From positions 69,720 to 133,719 of the forward strand of contig CAYGUV010000004.1 in NCBI GenBank assembly GCA_964353185.1: a DNA stretch of 64,000 nt. Reading direction: 5' to 3'. Positions 53,436-61,142 of this stretch are shown in pieces. Position 1 is the stretch's first letter, and each line of letters starts with the position of its first letter. Position numbers and translations under genes: made by a program. This stretch comes from GCA-2708415 sp964353185 (GTDB lineage Bacteria > Pseudomonadota > Alphaproteobacteria > Micavibrionales > Micavibrionaceae). The notes beneath the pieces are model-generated. The model saw only the letters and a program-made list of their open reading frames with translations. It did no database searches and was not told where the DNA came from.

Positions 53436-53511
53436 GATGTCCTCTTTATATAATCTAAAATTTAATGATGATTAGTCATAGCAAGCACTCTTCCCTTTGC
53501 CAAGGACGGTT

Positions 53512-54135
53512 TTACGCCGCAGCTTTATAGTCCACACCTTCATCATCAAGCGCCGCCTGATAAGAAGGCATTTCTAAAACTTTTTCGATTAAAGCTTTTG
53601 TTTTAGGCCCGAATGTCGGCATTTTGGAGATAAAGCTCCAATGGGCGACAACTGTGGTATAGATATCACCCGCAGTAATGGTATCACCTGCCAAGAACGG
53701 CGTGTTCGCATCTTTTAATTGGCGTTCAATTTCATCCCACTGTGCTTGAATATTATCGAGCGCGACATCTTGTAATTTTTGATCAGCTCCGTTTCGTGAC
53801 ATCATCATGAATTTACTATAGGCACCATGAAGTGTCGTGTTTGCAAACAATAACCACTGAAGCGCAATGGCGCGTTCATAACCAGATTTTGGCAATATCT
53901 GCCCTGGTTTCATTTCATCTAAATATAATAAAATGGCAACATTCTCCGTAATGACGCCTTCATCTGTTTCTAGCGCGCCAACCTGCCCACGTGGATTAAT
54001 TTTTAAAAATTCTGGCTGTTGTTGCTCCCCTTTTTTCAAATCAACCTTGTGCAAATCATGATCAATTCCTAATTCATGAAGCGCAACATGCACGGATAAA
54101 GAACAAACAGCAGGGCAGTAATATAATTTCATCAT
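53512..54135 (-). CDS. Glutathione S-transferase family protein
   Basis: A 207-residue GST. N-terminal thioredoxin-fold domain: MKLYYCPAVCSLSVHVALHE with the beta-class Cys-10-type active site (CPAVCSLS), then NPRGQVGALETDEGVITENVAILLYL, which contains the cis-Pro glutathione site. C-terminal helical domain from about 90, including FLAGDTITAGDIYTTVVAHW. Likely detoxification or thiol-redox role. Confidence 0.93.
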   Translation of the reverse strand: MMKLYYCPAVCSLSVHVALHELGIDHDLHKVDLKKGEQQQPEFLKINPRGQVGALETDEGVITENVAILLYLDEMKPGQILPKSGYERAIALQWLLFANTTLHGAYSKFMMMSRNGADQKLQDVALDNIQAQWDEIERQLKDANTPFLAGDTITAGDIYTTVVAHWSFISKMPTFGPKTKALIEKVLEMPSYQAALDDEGVDYKAAA

Positions 54136-54238
54136 TTAGATATCTTTCTATATTTAAGTTGAAACATTATTCGCAAAAAGAAACGAATTTGTTACTTATA
54201 AGTTCAAAAATAAAGTCTTTAAAACTAACCCAAATTAT

Positions 54239-54268
54239 TTGACCAACTGCACAAGATTAAGATATTAT
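54239..54268 (+). promoter_or_regulatory. Sigma-70 type promoter of the minigene unit
   Basis: TTGACC (54239-54244), 18-base spacer, TATTAT (54263-54268). It precedes the extended Shine-Dalgarno and 18-codon ORF by about 20 bases. Confidence 0.65.
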
Positions 54269-54290
54269 ATATTTAGATTTTTTAACAACG

Positions 54291-54304
54291 AAAGGAGGTG
54301 GTCC
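54291..54304 (+). promoter_or_regulatory. Extended Shine-Dalgarno (near-complete 16S tail complement)
   Basis: AAAGGAGGTGGTCC at 54291-54304 matches 13 of 14 bases of the complement of the universal 16S 3' end (AAAGGAGGTGATCC). It sits directly before the ATG at 54306. Confidence 0.75.
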
Positions 54305-54305
54305 A

Positions 54306-54362
54306 ATGATTGATCAAGAACAGATGAAGGCCGGACTTCCGTTACACGGAGGTAAGTTCTAG
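54306..54362 (+). CDS. 18-codon minigene (or RNA decoy), unknown
   Basis: ATG to TAG, 18 codons: MIDQEQMKAGLPLHGGKF. Evidence for use: its own promoter (54239), an extreme ribosome site, and a terminator (54431). The rest of the transcript (54362-54430) can fold: ggac...gtcc around the ORF's end (about 54333-54366) and gaagc/gcttc (about 54380-54412). Three explanations fit: a tiny protein, a translated leader, or an RNA that binds ribosomal 16S tails. The intergenic interval 54136-54501 holds nothing else. Confidence 0.5.
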   Translation: MIDQEQMKAGLPLHGGKF

Positions 54363-54430
54363 TCCGAACGAAGTTATTATGAAGCGGGCTAAAACAACCG
54401 GCCCAACTGCTTCAAGATTATAGTATCTAG

Positions 54431-54462
54431 AAACCCCGCGAAGTTAATTTGCGGGGTTTTTT
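54431..54462 (+). terminator. Rho-independent terminator of the minigene unit
   Basis: aaaccccgc (54431-54439), 11-base loop, gcggggttt (54451-54459), then TTT. It ends a transcript of about 185 bases. Confidence 0.9.
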
Positions 54463-54501
54463 GATTATTTAATTTGTAAATAGAAGTTTTAGTCTGATGT
54501 A

Positions 54502-55023
54502 TTATTCTGGTGTAAATGTTCTGACTGTTTGACCTGACACATCTCCAAGAGCATTACCCACTTCCGAAACGGCTTTTCCTACAGCCTCTGCATAATAAGC
54601 ATTGCATGCTGCTTGATGAATAGATGTATCTATTCCAATCTCTTGAGCGGTTTGTGCAAGATCAGCATATGTGTTGGAAAATTCAACGGGGTCAACACCT
54701 TGGGCCTTCAACACCGATTCATAAGCAGCCCCGAAAGCAGAAACTTGTAATTGTTCTGAAGGTGTTTGCTTTTCAGGATTTGTAATTGCATCAATCGTCA
54801 TTGTCAGATAAGGATTATCCAATCCTGTGGCTTCTTTAACAATATTTTCTACTTCTACTCTAGCTTCACCCATTTGATTTAAAGCAACATTAAGCTCATT
54901 CACTTGCCTTGCACTAGCATCAAATGCATCACATGGGGTCTCACCATCTTTTGGATCAGCAGCCCCTGCCAAAGTAGATAATGCTAAAGCTCCGGCTTTT
55001 AAAGCCTCTAAAACAACACTCAT
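54502..55023 (-). CDS. Hypothetical protein, 173 aa
   Basis: Not recognised. A hydrophobic N-terminal helix (MSVVLEALKAGALALSTLAG) might be a signal or anchor. The remainder is acidic and helical: DAFDASARQVNELNVALNQM, GEARVEVENIVKEATGLDNP, VSAFGAAYESVLKAQGVDPV, FSNTYADLAQTAQEIG and an Ala-rich C-terminus. Two cysteines (CDAF and ACNAYY) could form a disulfide. A GGGGAGAA ribosome site precedes the ATG. Function not assigned; the window has no homologous partner. Confidence 0.6.
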   Translation of the reverse strand: MSVVLEALKAGALALSTLAGAADPKDGETPCDAFDASARQVNELNVALNQMGEARVEVENIVKEATGLDNPYLTMTIDAITNPEKQTPSEQLQVSAFGAAYESVLKAQGVDPVEFSNTYADLAQTAQEIGIDTSIHQAACNAYYAEAVGKAVSEVGNALGDVSGQTVRTFTPE

Positions 55024-55162
55024 AATTTTTCTCCCCTAATTTAACAAATAAATTATATATAATATTACGCATATTATTGCATTATTTAGTAAATAAGCGG
55101 TTAATTACTAATAAGAACAATGCTTTAACCTAATCAAGGTTATAAACAGTTAAAAAATAAAT

Positions 55163-55632
55163 TTATTTTGGGGAACGGCACAAAGTGGCCGATAATACAA
55201 TTACTGCCTCACACTGATCAAAATNNNNNNNNNNNNNNNNNNNNNNNNNNNNNNNNNNNNNNNNNNNNNNNNNNNNNNNNNNNNNNNNNNNNNNNNNNNN
55301 NNNNNNNNNNNNNNNNNNNNNNNNGGGGAACGGCACAAAGTGGCCGATAATACAATTACTGCCTCACACTGATCAAAATTAAGGGCAATGAGCTTATCAG
55401 AACCTGTTACATTGGCCTCAAAAGCCCCTCTTAACTGATTGTTTTCCCATGACAATAAGGGGTTATCACAAAAAGTTTCATCCGATAGGATGCAAAAGCA
55501 ATAAAATTCTTTAGGATTAATAGAAGGAACAGTCTTTGCGTCACTTGCGCCTCCTGTAAAGCTTCCTTTTAAAGACCTAACTGTCCAGAAAATTCTAAAA
55601 AGATCCTTATCTTCGATTTGTATATCTAACAT
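55163..55632 (-). CDS. Hypothetical protein interrupted by a scaffold gap
   Basis: A minus-strand frame enters the N gap from the right. It holds the segment IQIEDKDLFRIFWTVRSLKG and later VTGSDKLIALNFDQCEAVIV. I choose the ATG at 55632; a TTG-started frame extends to 55761 but its extra residues look non-coding. If the two identical 55-bp ends flanking the gap are merged, the frame continues as CRSPK and stops at TAA (55163-55165), giving about 103 residues. As written, the N block shifts the frame by two bases, so the real end cannot be read from this window alone. Not recognised. Confidence 0.45.
55170..55224. repeat. Left copy of an exact 55-bp duplication at a scaffold gap
   Basis: Begins ggggaacggcacaaagtggc; identical to 55325-55379 on the other side of the N run. 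Exactly 55 bases, an assembler k-mer length, so likely the overlap of two contigs that were not merged. Confidence 0.9.
55225..55324. other. Run of 100 N (scaffold gap)
   Basis: Exactly 100 unknown bases, the conventional placeholder for a gap of unknown size. True length may be zero (see the flanking duplication). Confidence 0.99.
55325..55379. repeat. Right copy of the exact 55-bp duplication
   Basis: Identical to 55170-55224 (see there). Confidence 0.9.
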
Positions 55633-55779
55633 AATAAACACGTTATATTTGTAAGGACTTCCAATAAAACCAAACAGCACGCTTATGTCAATCAAATAAT
55701 TTGAACGTTTTAACTTATTCAGACGTATAAAGAGAATGAATTCTTTGCTTAAAAACTTCAAATCCAGTAAAACAACCGC

Positions 55780-58644
55780 ATGCTAAAAGAAATAAGCGTT
55801 AGAGGCGCAAGAGAACATAACCTTAAAGACATTAATGTCGATATGCCCCGCGATAAACTAATCGTGGTTACGGGGTTATCTGGCTCGGGCAAATCGTCGC
55901 TTGCCTTTGACACCATCTATGCGGAAGGGCAACGCCGATATGTGGAAAGTTTGTCCGCCTATGCACGCCAATTTCTTGAGATGATGCAAAAACCTGATGT
56001 GGATAGCATTGAGGGATTATCCCCTGCCATTTCTATTGAGCAAAAAACCACATCAAAAAATCCACGCTCGACCGTTGGTACGGTTACAGAAATTAATGAC
56101 TATATGCGTTTATTATGGGCACGTGTTGGTATTCCCTATTCCCCCGCCACTGGCAAACCGATTGAAAGCCAACAAGTCAGTGAAATTGTTGACCGCATCA
56201 TGACCATGCCAGAAAAAACCAAATTATATGTGATGGCGCCTATCGTACGCGGCCGTAAAGGGGAATACCGCAAAGAATTTAGAGAATTACAAGCCAAAGG
56301 ATTTCAACGCGTCAAAGTGGATGGCACAATTTATGAAATAAATGATATTCCTGCACTTGATAAAAAATTAAAACATGACATCGAAGTTATTGTCGATCGT
56401 CTGGTCTTACGCGACGACATAAAAACTAGATTAGCAGATTCAGTCGAGCAAGCCTTAAAATTAGCTGATGGACTGGTCATTGTTGAAGATGCCACATCAA
56501 GCGAACAACAATTATTCAGCGAAAAATTTGCCTGCCCCGTTTCTGGATTCACCATTGCGGAGATTGAACCACGCCTTTTCTCTTTCAACTCCCCCCATGG
56601 TGCCTGCCCAACATGTGATGGGCTGGGACATAAAATGACAATGGATGAAAATTTCATTATCCCAGACCCTAGCAAATCTATTGATGATGGCGCCGTTGAA
56701 CCATGGAGCAAGAATTTCGCCCCTTATTATATGCAGGCCATGAAAGCAGTCGCCAAAGAATTTGGATTTAAAACAACGACACCCTGGAACAAATTAAAGC
56801 GTGAGCATCAAGAAAAAATACTCTATGGATCTGGCGCAAAACATATTTCGATTACGTATAAAAGTAAGAACAAAAGCGAATGGAAAAGTAATAAAGCCTT
56901 TGAAGGTGTTATTCCCTCCCTTACCCGCCGTATGATTGAAACAGACAGCAACAGCGTTCGGGAAGATATCGCGCGCTATCAAACATCAACGCCATGTGAT
57001 GTATGTGAAGGCCACCGTTTAAAACCAGAGGCATTAGCCGTTAAAATTGATGGAAAACATATTGCAGAGATTTCCAAGTTATCCATCGAAGAAGCCGATG
57101 AATGGTTTAAAAAAGTTGCAAAAAAACTAACGAAGCAACGCGCCGAAATTGCGGATAAAATTCTAAAAGAAATTAATGAACGCCTAACATTCCTCATGAA
57201 TGTTGGGTTAGACTATCTTTCCCTCTCTCGCTCCTCCGCCACCTTGTCAGGCGGTGAAAGCCAACGCATACGCCTTGCCTCACAAATCGGGTCGGGCTTA
57301 ACGGGCGTACTTTATGTCTTGGATGAACCATCAATCGGCTTACATCAAAGGGATAATAACCGCCTTCTTGATACATTGCGCCGCCTTAGGGATTTGGGCA
57401 ATACCGTCCTTGTGGTGGAACATGATGAAGATGCCATACTTGCCGCAGACCATCTAATTGACATTGGCCCTGGCGCAGGCGTACATGGCGGACATATTAT
57501 TGCCAGTGGGACACCCAAACAAGTGATGAAGGCAAAAAATTCTATTACTGCTGACTATTTAACAGGTCGAAAAAAAGTAGAAATTCCACAAAAACGCCGT
57601 AAAGGTAAAGCGGGCGAAACATTAAAAGTCGTCAAAGCATCAGGCAATAATTTGCAGGATGTAACAGGGGAAATCCCCTTGGGCACGTTTACGTGCGTAA
57701 CAGGCGTTTCAGGATCAGGAAAATCAACCTTTACAATTGACACCCTATATCGCGCAGCATCACAGACATTAATGAAGAGTCGCGAATTCCCGCTCCCCCA
57801 TAAAGAAATAAAGGGGTTAGAATTTCTCGACAAAGTGATTGATATCAATCAATCCCCCATCGGGCGTACGCCGCGCTCCAACCCTGCAACCTATACTGGG
57901 GCTTTCACCCCAATTCGTGAATGGTTTGCTGGCCTACCCGAAGCCAAAGCGCGTGGATACGGGCCAGGCCGTTTTTCATTCAACGTCAAAGGGGGCCGAT
58001 GTGAGGCATGCTCTGGCGATGGTGTTATAAAAATTGAAATGCACTTCCTTCCCGATGTTTATGTGACATGCGAAACATGTAATGGCAGTCGATATAATCG
58101 TGAAACTTTGGAAGTGAAGTTTAAAGGAAAATCAATCGCCGATGTTTTAGATATGACCATCGAAGATGCTGCCGTGTTTTTTAAAGCCGTCCCTAGCATC
58201 CGCGATAAAATGGAAACCTTAAAACAAGTTGGATTGGATTATATTAAAATTGGCCAACCGGCGACAACTTTATCAGGCGGCGAAGCGCAACGCGTGAAAC
58301 TATCTAAAGAGCTATCAAAACGTTCCACGGGTAAAACACTTTATATATTGGATGAGCCGACAACAGGTTTGCATTTTGAAGATGTTCGTAAATTGTTAGA
58401 AGTACTTCACGCCCTTGTCGATCAAGGCAACAGCGTCGTTGTGATTGAGCATAATTTAGAAGTCATTAAAACCGCAGATTATATTATCGATATCGGCCCC
58501 GAAGGCGGTCACAAAGGCGGAAAAATCCTCGTCAGCGGCACCCCTGAAAAAGTAGCGGAATGTAAAGAGAGCTTTACAGGTAATTTCCTAAAACCTCTAT
58601 TGGAAAAAGCAAAAGAGAAAACAAAAAGCAAAAAAGCAGCTTAA
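55780..58644 (+). CDS. uvrA: Excinuclease ABC subunit A
   Basis: A 954-residue DNA damage sensor of nucleotide excision repair. Two ABC ATPase modules: the first has Walker A GLSGSGKSSL, signature YLSLSRSSATLSGGESQRI and GVLYVLDEPSIGLHQRD; the second has GVSGSGKSTF, TTLSGGEAQRVKL and LYILDEPTTGLHFED. Two zinc modules with Cys pairs are visible: CPTCDGLGH near 280 and the motif RCEACSGDG...CETCNGSRY near 745. Length is normal. Downstream by four bases is the membrane/coiled-coil gene. Confidence 0.98.
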   Translation: MLKEISVRGAREHNLKDINVDMPRDKLIVVTGLSGSGKSSLAFDTIYAEGQRRYVESLSAYARQFLEMMQKPDVDSIEGLSPAISIEQKTTSKNPRSTVGTVTEINDYMRLLWARVGIPYSPATGKPIESQQVSEIVDRIMTMPEKTKLYVMAPIVRGRKGEYRKEFRELQAKGFQRVKVDGTIYEINDIPALDKKLKHDIEVIVDRLVLRDDIKTRLADSVEQALKLADGLVIVEDATSSEQQLFSEKFACPVSGFTIAEIEPRLFSFNSPHGACPTCDGLGHKMTMDENFIIPDPSKSIDDGAVEPWSKNFAPYYMQAMKAVAKEFGFKTTTPWNKLKREHQEKILYGSGAKHISITYKSKNKSEWKSNKAFEGVIPSLTRRMIETDSNSVREDIARYQTSTPCDVCEGHRLKPEALAVKIDGKHIAEISKLSIEEADEWFKKVAKKLTKQRAEIADKILKEINERLTFLMNVGLDYLSLSRSSATLSGGESQRIRLASQIGSGLTGVLYVLDEPSIGLHQRDNNRLLDTLRRLRDLGNTVLVVEHDEDAILAADHLIDIGPGAGVHGGHIIASGTPKQVMKAKNSITADYLTGRKKVEIPQKRRKGKAGETLKVVKASGNNLQDVTGEIPLGTFTCVTGVSGSGKSTFTIDTLYRAASQTLMKSREFPLPHKEIKGLEFLDKVIDINQSPIGRTPRSNPATYTGAFTPIREWFAGLPEAKARGYGPGRFSFNVKGGRCEACSGDGVIKIEMHFLPDVYVTCETCNGSRYNRETLEVKFKGKSIADVLDMTIEDAAVFFKAVPSIRDKMETLKQVGLDYIKIGQPATTLSGGEAQRVKLSKELSKRSTGKTLYILDEPTTGLHFEDVRKLLEVLHALVDQGNSVVVIEHNLEVIKTADYIIDIGPEGGHKGGKILVSGTPEKVAECKESFTGNFLKPLLEKAKEKTKSKKAA

Positions 58645-58648
58645 TTAA

Positions 58649-59446
58649 ATGAACATCTTATACTTTACAGCTGCTGCTTTAATTTATGTTGTATGTTTCA
58701 TTACAAAAATTTTTATGGATAAAAAAATTCAGCATGGATTTACAAAAGACTTAGAAAGTTTGAAGCATACATTAATAGCAAATAACATAGAGTTATCAAA
58801 TAACCTAAAACAGAAGAATGATCAATTTGATTTATTGCGAGAAATTACAACCAGTAGAATTAATCATAAAAATGACCTACTATATAAAAAGAAAATAGAG
58901 GCTTCAGAGCAATTATGGGATGCAACACTAGAACTATCAAAAAACACACTACTTTGTCAGACCTTGTTTCTATTTAATATTGAAGAAGTTGAAAAGGACT
59001 TAGAAATAGCAAAAGACGTATTTAAAGATTTAGGCAAAGCAGGAATTGCCAGCAATTTAAAAGAAATGCCAAAAGATATTGCAAAAACTAGATTATACGT
59101 TTCACCCAAATGCTGGGCACTTTACAATGCTTACTCAACAATTATTTCAGTATCTGTAGCTCAGTTCGAATTATTAAAAACAGGAAATAGTACGAAAAGC
59201 TTTAATATAGAATCAATTCAAAAAGTTTTGTTAGAAGCCTTACCTCATCAAAAGAAATTTATAGAAGAATATGATTTTAATTCCTACTATCTTTTACTAG
59301 AAGAATTAAAAAATTTAATTTTAAGTGAGATTAAAGATGTTTTAAACAATCAGACAAATGATTATGAGGACATTAAACAGGCGCAAAAAATAATGGAGGT
59401 TATATATAACATTGATAATGAAAAGATAACCCAAAAAGCGGCTTAA
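58649..59446 (+). CDS. Membrane-anchored coiled-coil protein, unknown
   Basis: A 265-residue protein with one N-terminal membrane segment (about residues 2-20, NILYFTAAALIYVVCFITK), then a long coiled-coil-rich cytoplasmic or periplasmic part (LIANNIELSNNLKQKNDQFD, and KKKIEASEQLWDATLELSKN). The C-terminal half is helical and rich in Leu and Lys. No catalytic motif is seen. It starts four bases after uvrA, so it shares its transcript; its 3' end overlaps the convergent EAL gene by four bases. Not recognised. Confidence 0.7.
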   Translation: MNILYFTAAALIYVVCFITKIFMDKKIQHGFTKDLESLKHTLIANNIELSNNLKQKNDQFDLLREITTSRINHKNDLLYKKKIEASEQLWDATLELSKNTLLCQTLFLFNIEEVEKDLEIAKDVFKDLGKAGIASNLKEMPKDIAKTRLYVSPKCWALYNAYSTIISVSVAQFELLKTGNSTKSFNIESIQKVLLEALPHQKKFIEEYDFNSYYLLLEELKNLILSEIKDVLNNQTNDYEDIKQAQKIMEVIYNIDNEKITQKAA

Positions 59447-61068
59447 ACACTACGCTTTTGATATTCTGCATTCTTCTCAGGCTTTCCAAACAGCCAGCCT
59501 TGCGCTTTATCAACGCCTATATCTGTCAAATATTTAAGCTGCTCTTCCGTTTCAACCATCTCGGCAATGGTCGTGACACCCAAATCTTTACACATGCGCA
59601 CAAGGTTTCTTACCATCGCTTCATCTCGTGAAGATTGCAAAGCATCACGCACGTATTTACCATCAATTTTCACACAATCAATATCCAGACCATTTAAATA
59701 TTGAAACGATGCGGCGCCCGCCCCAAAATCATCAAGGCATACCTCATAGCCTTTGGTACGGAGCGTTTGAATATATTCATTCACTTGTTCTAAATTTGAG
59801 ATCGCGGTGCTTTCAGTAATTTCAAAAAGTAAATTTTTTGAACTAACTTTCGCAGTTTTTAATTCTGCCAATACCTTTTCAAAAAAATCTTGTTTTTGAA
59901 TAGACTGTCCAGAGACATTAACAGCAATACGAATATTGGGTTGATTATGAATGTTTTGTTGTAGATAGCCTGTCGCTTGTTTTAAAATTGCCATATCGAC
60001 ATCTGATGCAATACCGATGTCTTCTCCAAATACAATTAATTCATAGGGCGATTCATTCGTTGTAAAGCGAACCAACGCCTCATAATGACAAATCTCTTCG
60101 CTCGGTAAATGTACAATTGGTTGAAAGTTCAATCGAAATGCCTGCTGACCGATTAATGTTTTCAAACGTGTGATTTTTGCTGCGTTCTCTTCTAAATAAT
60201 CTTCGAAACCCTTGCTTAAGTCATCGCCAATTGCATCTATGCCTTTTTTCTCCATTTGGTTGATTGTATATATCATCGCACGTCTGGCTTCTCGCTCATT
60301 CAACGAAACCATATCCGCCTGCACTGTTTTACGCTTAAAGCCGACTTCTTTTGCATCTGGCGCGGTGCGTTTAATCAATTCTTGAATTTTATTTTCAATG
60401 AATTCAGGTGAAATTTCATCACCATGAATTAAGGCAAATTTATTATCATCGACTTGGCTTGCCGTGTTACCTTCGAATGATTGTTCCTTTAAAATACTTT
60501 GAAAATTTTCTGTGAAATTATTGGCATCTTCAAAACTGAGGCTCTTTTTATATTCTTCAATTTTATCCGTATCAAAAAATGTAATGTCTAGTTTTTTGCC
60601 CTCTGCTTTGGCAGATTGAAATGCTTTTAACGCCGCTGTCTCAAATTGTTTTTCACTTAAAAGACGACTATCTTGAAAATCGCCTACGGCTAGAAAATCA
60701 AAGAATGATTGCGTCGCATTAAACGCCAGATAAATATTATCACTGTCAGGCAATGTCATTCCCATGACAATTGCCTTTTGTAATTTCTCCGTTTTCTGAT
60801 TAAGGATATCAACCAAAAGCGGACCAACACGCCCCGCTTTTTGCACCCCCTTTATGAGCGCTACAAGATCACCACGACATCCTTTTGAAAATAGGTCGAG
60901 CCAATTAAAACCAGTTAATTTTTCAGTTTCAACGCCCGTTAATGTTTTCACTTGCCCTGCAGAGAAAACAACTTTTCCCTCATGCGTAATTTCAAGTAGA
61001 AAATCACTTGATGCAAAAGCAAAAGCGATAAATCTGTCTCTTATTGATTGATTAGTTTCTATAGTCAT
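59443..61068 (-). CDS. EAL-domain cyclic-di-GMP phosphodiesterase with PAS-like and degenerate GGDEF segments
   Basis: A 541-residue signalling protein. N-terminal PAS-like sensor (about 10-110, AFASSDFLLEITHEGKVVFS). A degenerate GGDEF-like segment (about 140-235) has TASQVDDNKFALIHGDE where GGDEF should be. The EAL domain starts near 300: QPIVH, catalytic motif Glu330-Ala-Leu, Asn384 (VNVSG), Glu416 (FEITES), DDFGAG with Asp446-Asp447 and Lys467, and the C-terminal QGWLFGKP. All key residues needed for hydrolysis are there, so it probably is an active phosphodiesterase. No membrane segment. Convergent with the preceding gene. Confidence 0.92.
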   Translation of the reverse strand: MTIETNQSIRDRFIAFAFASSDFLLEITHEGKVVFSAGQVKTLTGVETEKLTGFNWLDLFSKGCRGDLVALIKGVQKAGRVGPLLVDILNQKTEKLQKAIVMGMTLPDSDNIYLAFNATQSFFDFLAVGDFQDSRLLSEKQFETAALKAFQSAKAEGKKLDITFFDTDKIEEYKKSLSFEDANNFTENFQSILKEQSFEGNTASQVDDNKFALIHGDEISPEFIENKIQELIKRTAPDAKEVGFKRKTVQADMVSLNEREARRAMIYTINQMEKKGIDAIGDDLSKGFEDYLEENAAKITRLKTLIGQQAFRLNFQPIVHLPSEEICHYEALVRFTTNESPYELIVFGEDIGIASDVDMAILKQATGYLQQNIHNQPNIRIAVNVSGQSIQKQDFFEKVLAELKTAKVSSKNLLFEITESTAISNLEQVNEYIQTLRTKGYEVCLDDFGAGAASFQYLNGLDIDCVKIDGKYVRDALQSSRDEAMVRNLVRMCKDLGVTTIAEMVETEEQLKYLTDIGVDKAQGWLFGKPEKNAEYQKRSV

Positions 61069-61142
61069 GAATACCTAAAAAAGTAATTTCAACTATAATA
61101 GCATTTTTTCAGCAAAATAATGAGGAAGAAATTAGAATTATA

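Noticed and set aside
55128..55142. Small taacct/aggtta hairpin left of the gap as a terminator
   Set aside because: Only six base pairs and no T-run in either direction.
55633..55761. N-terminal extension (TTG start) of the gap-interrupted protein
   Set aside because: Composition resembles non-coding translation and no ribosome site precedes it.
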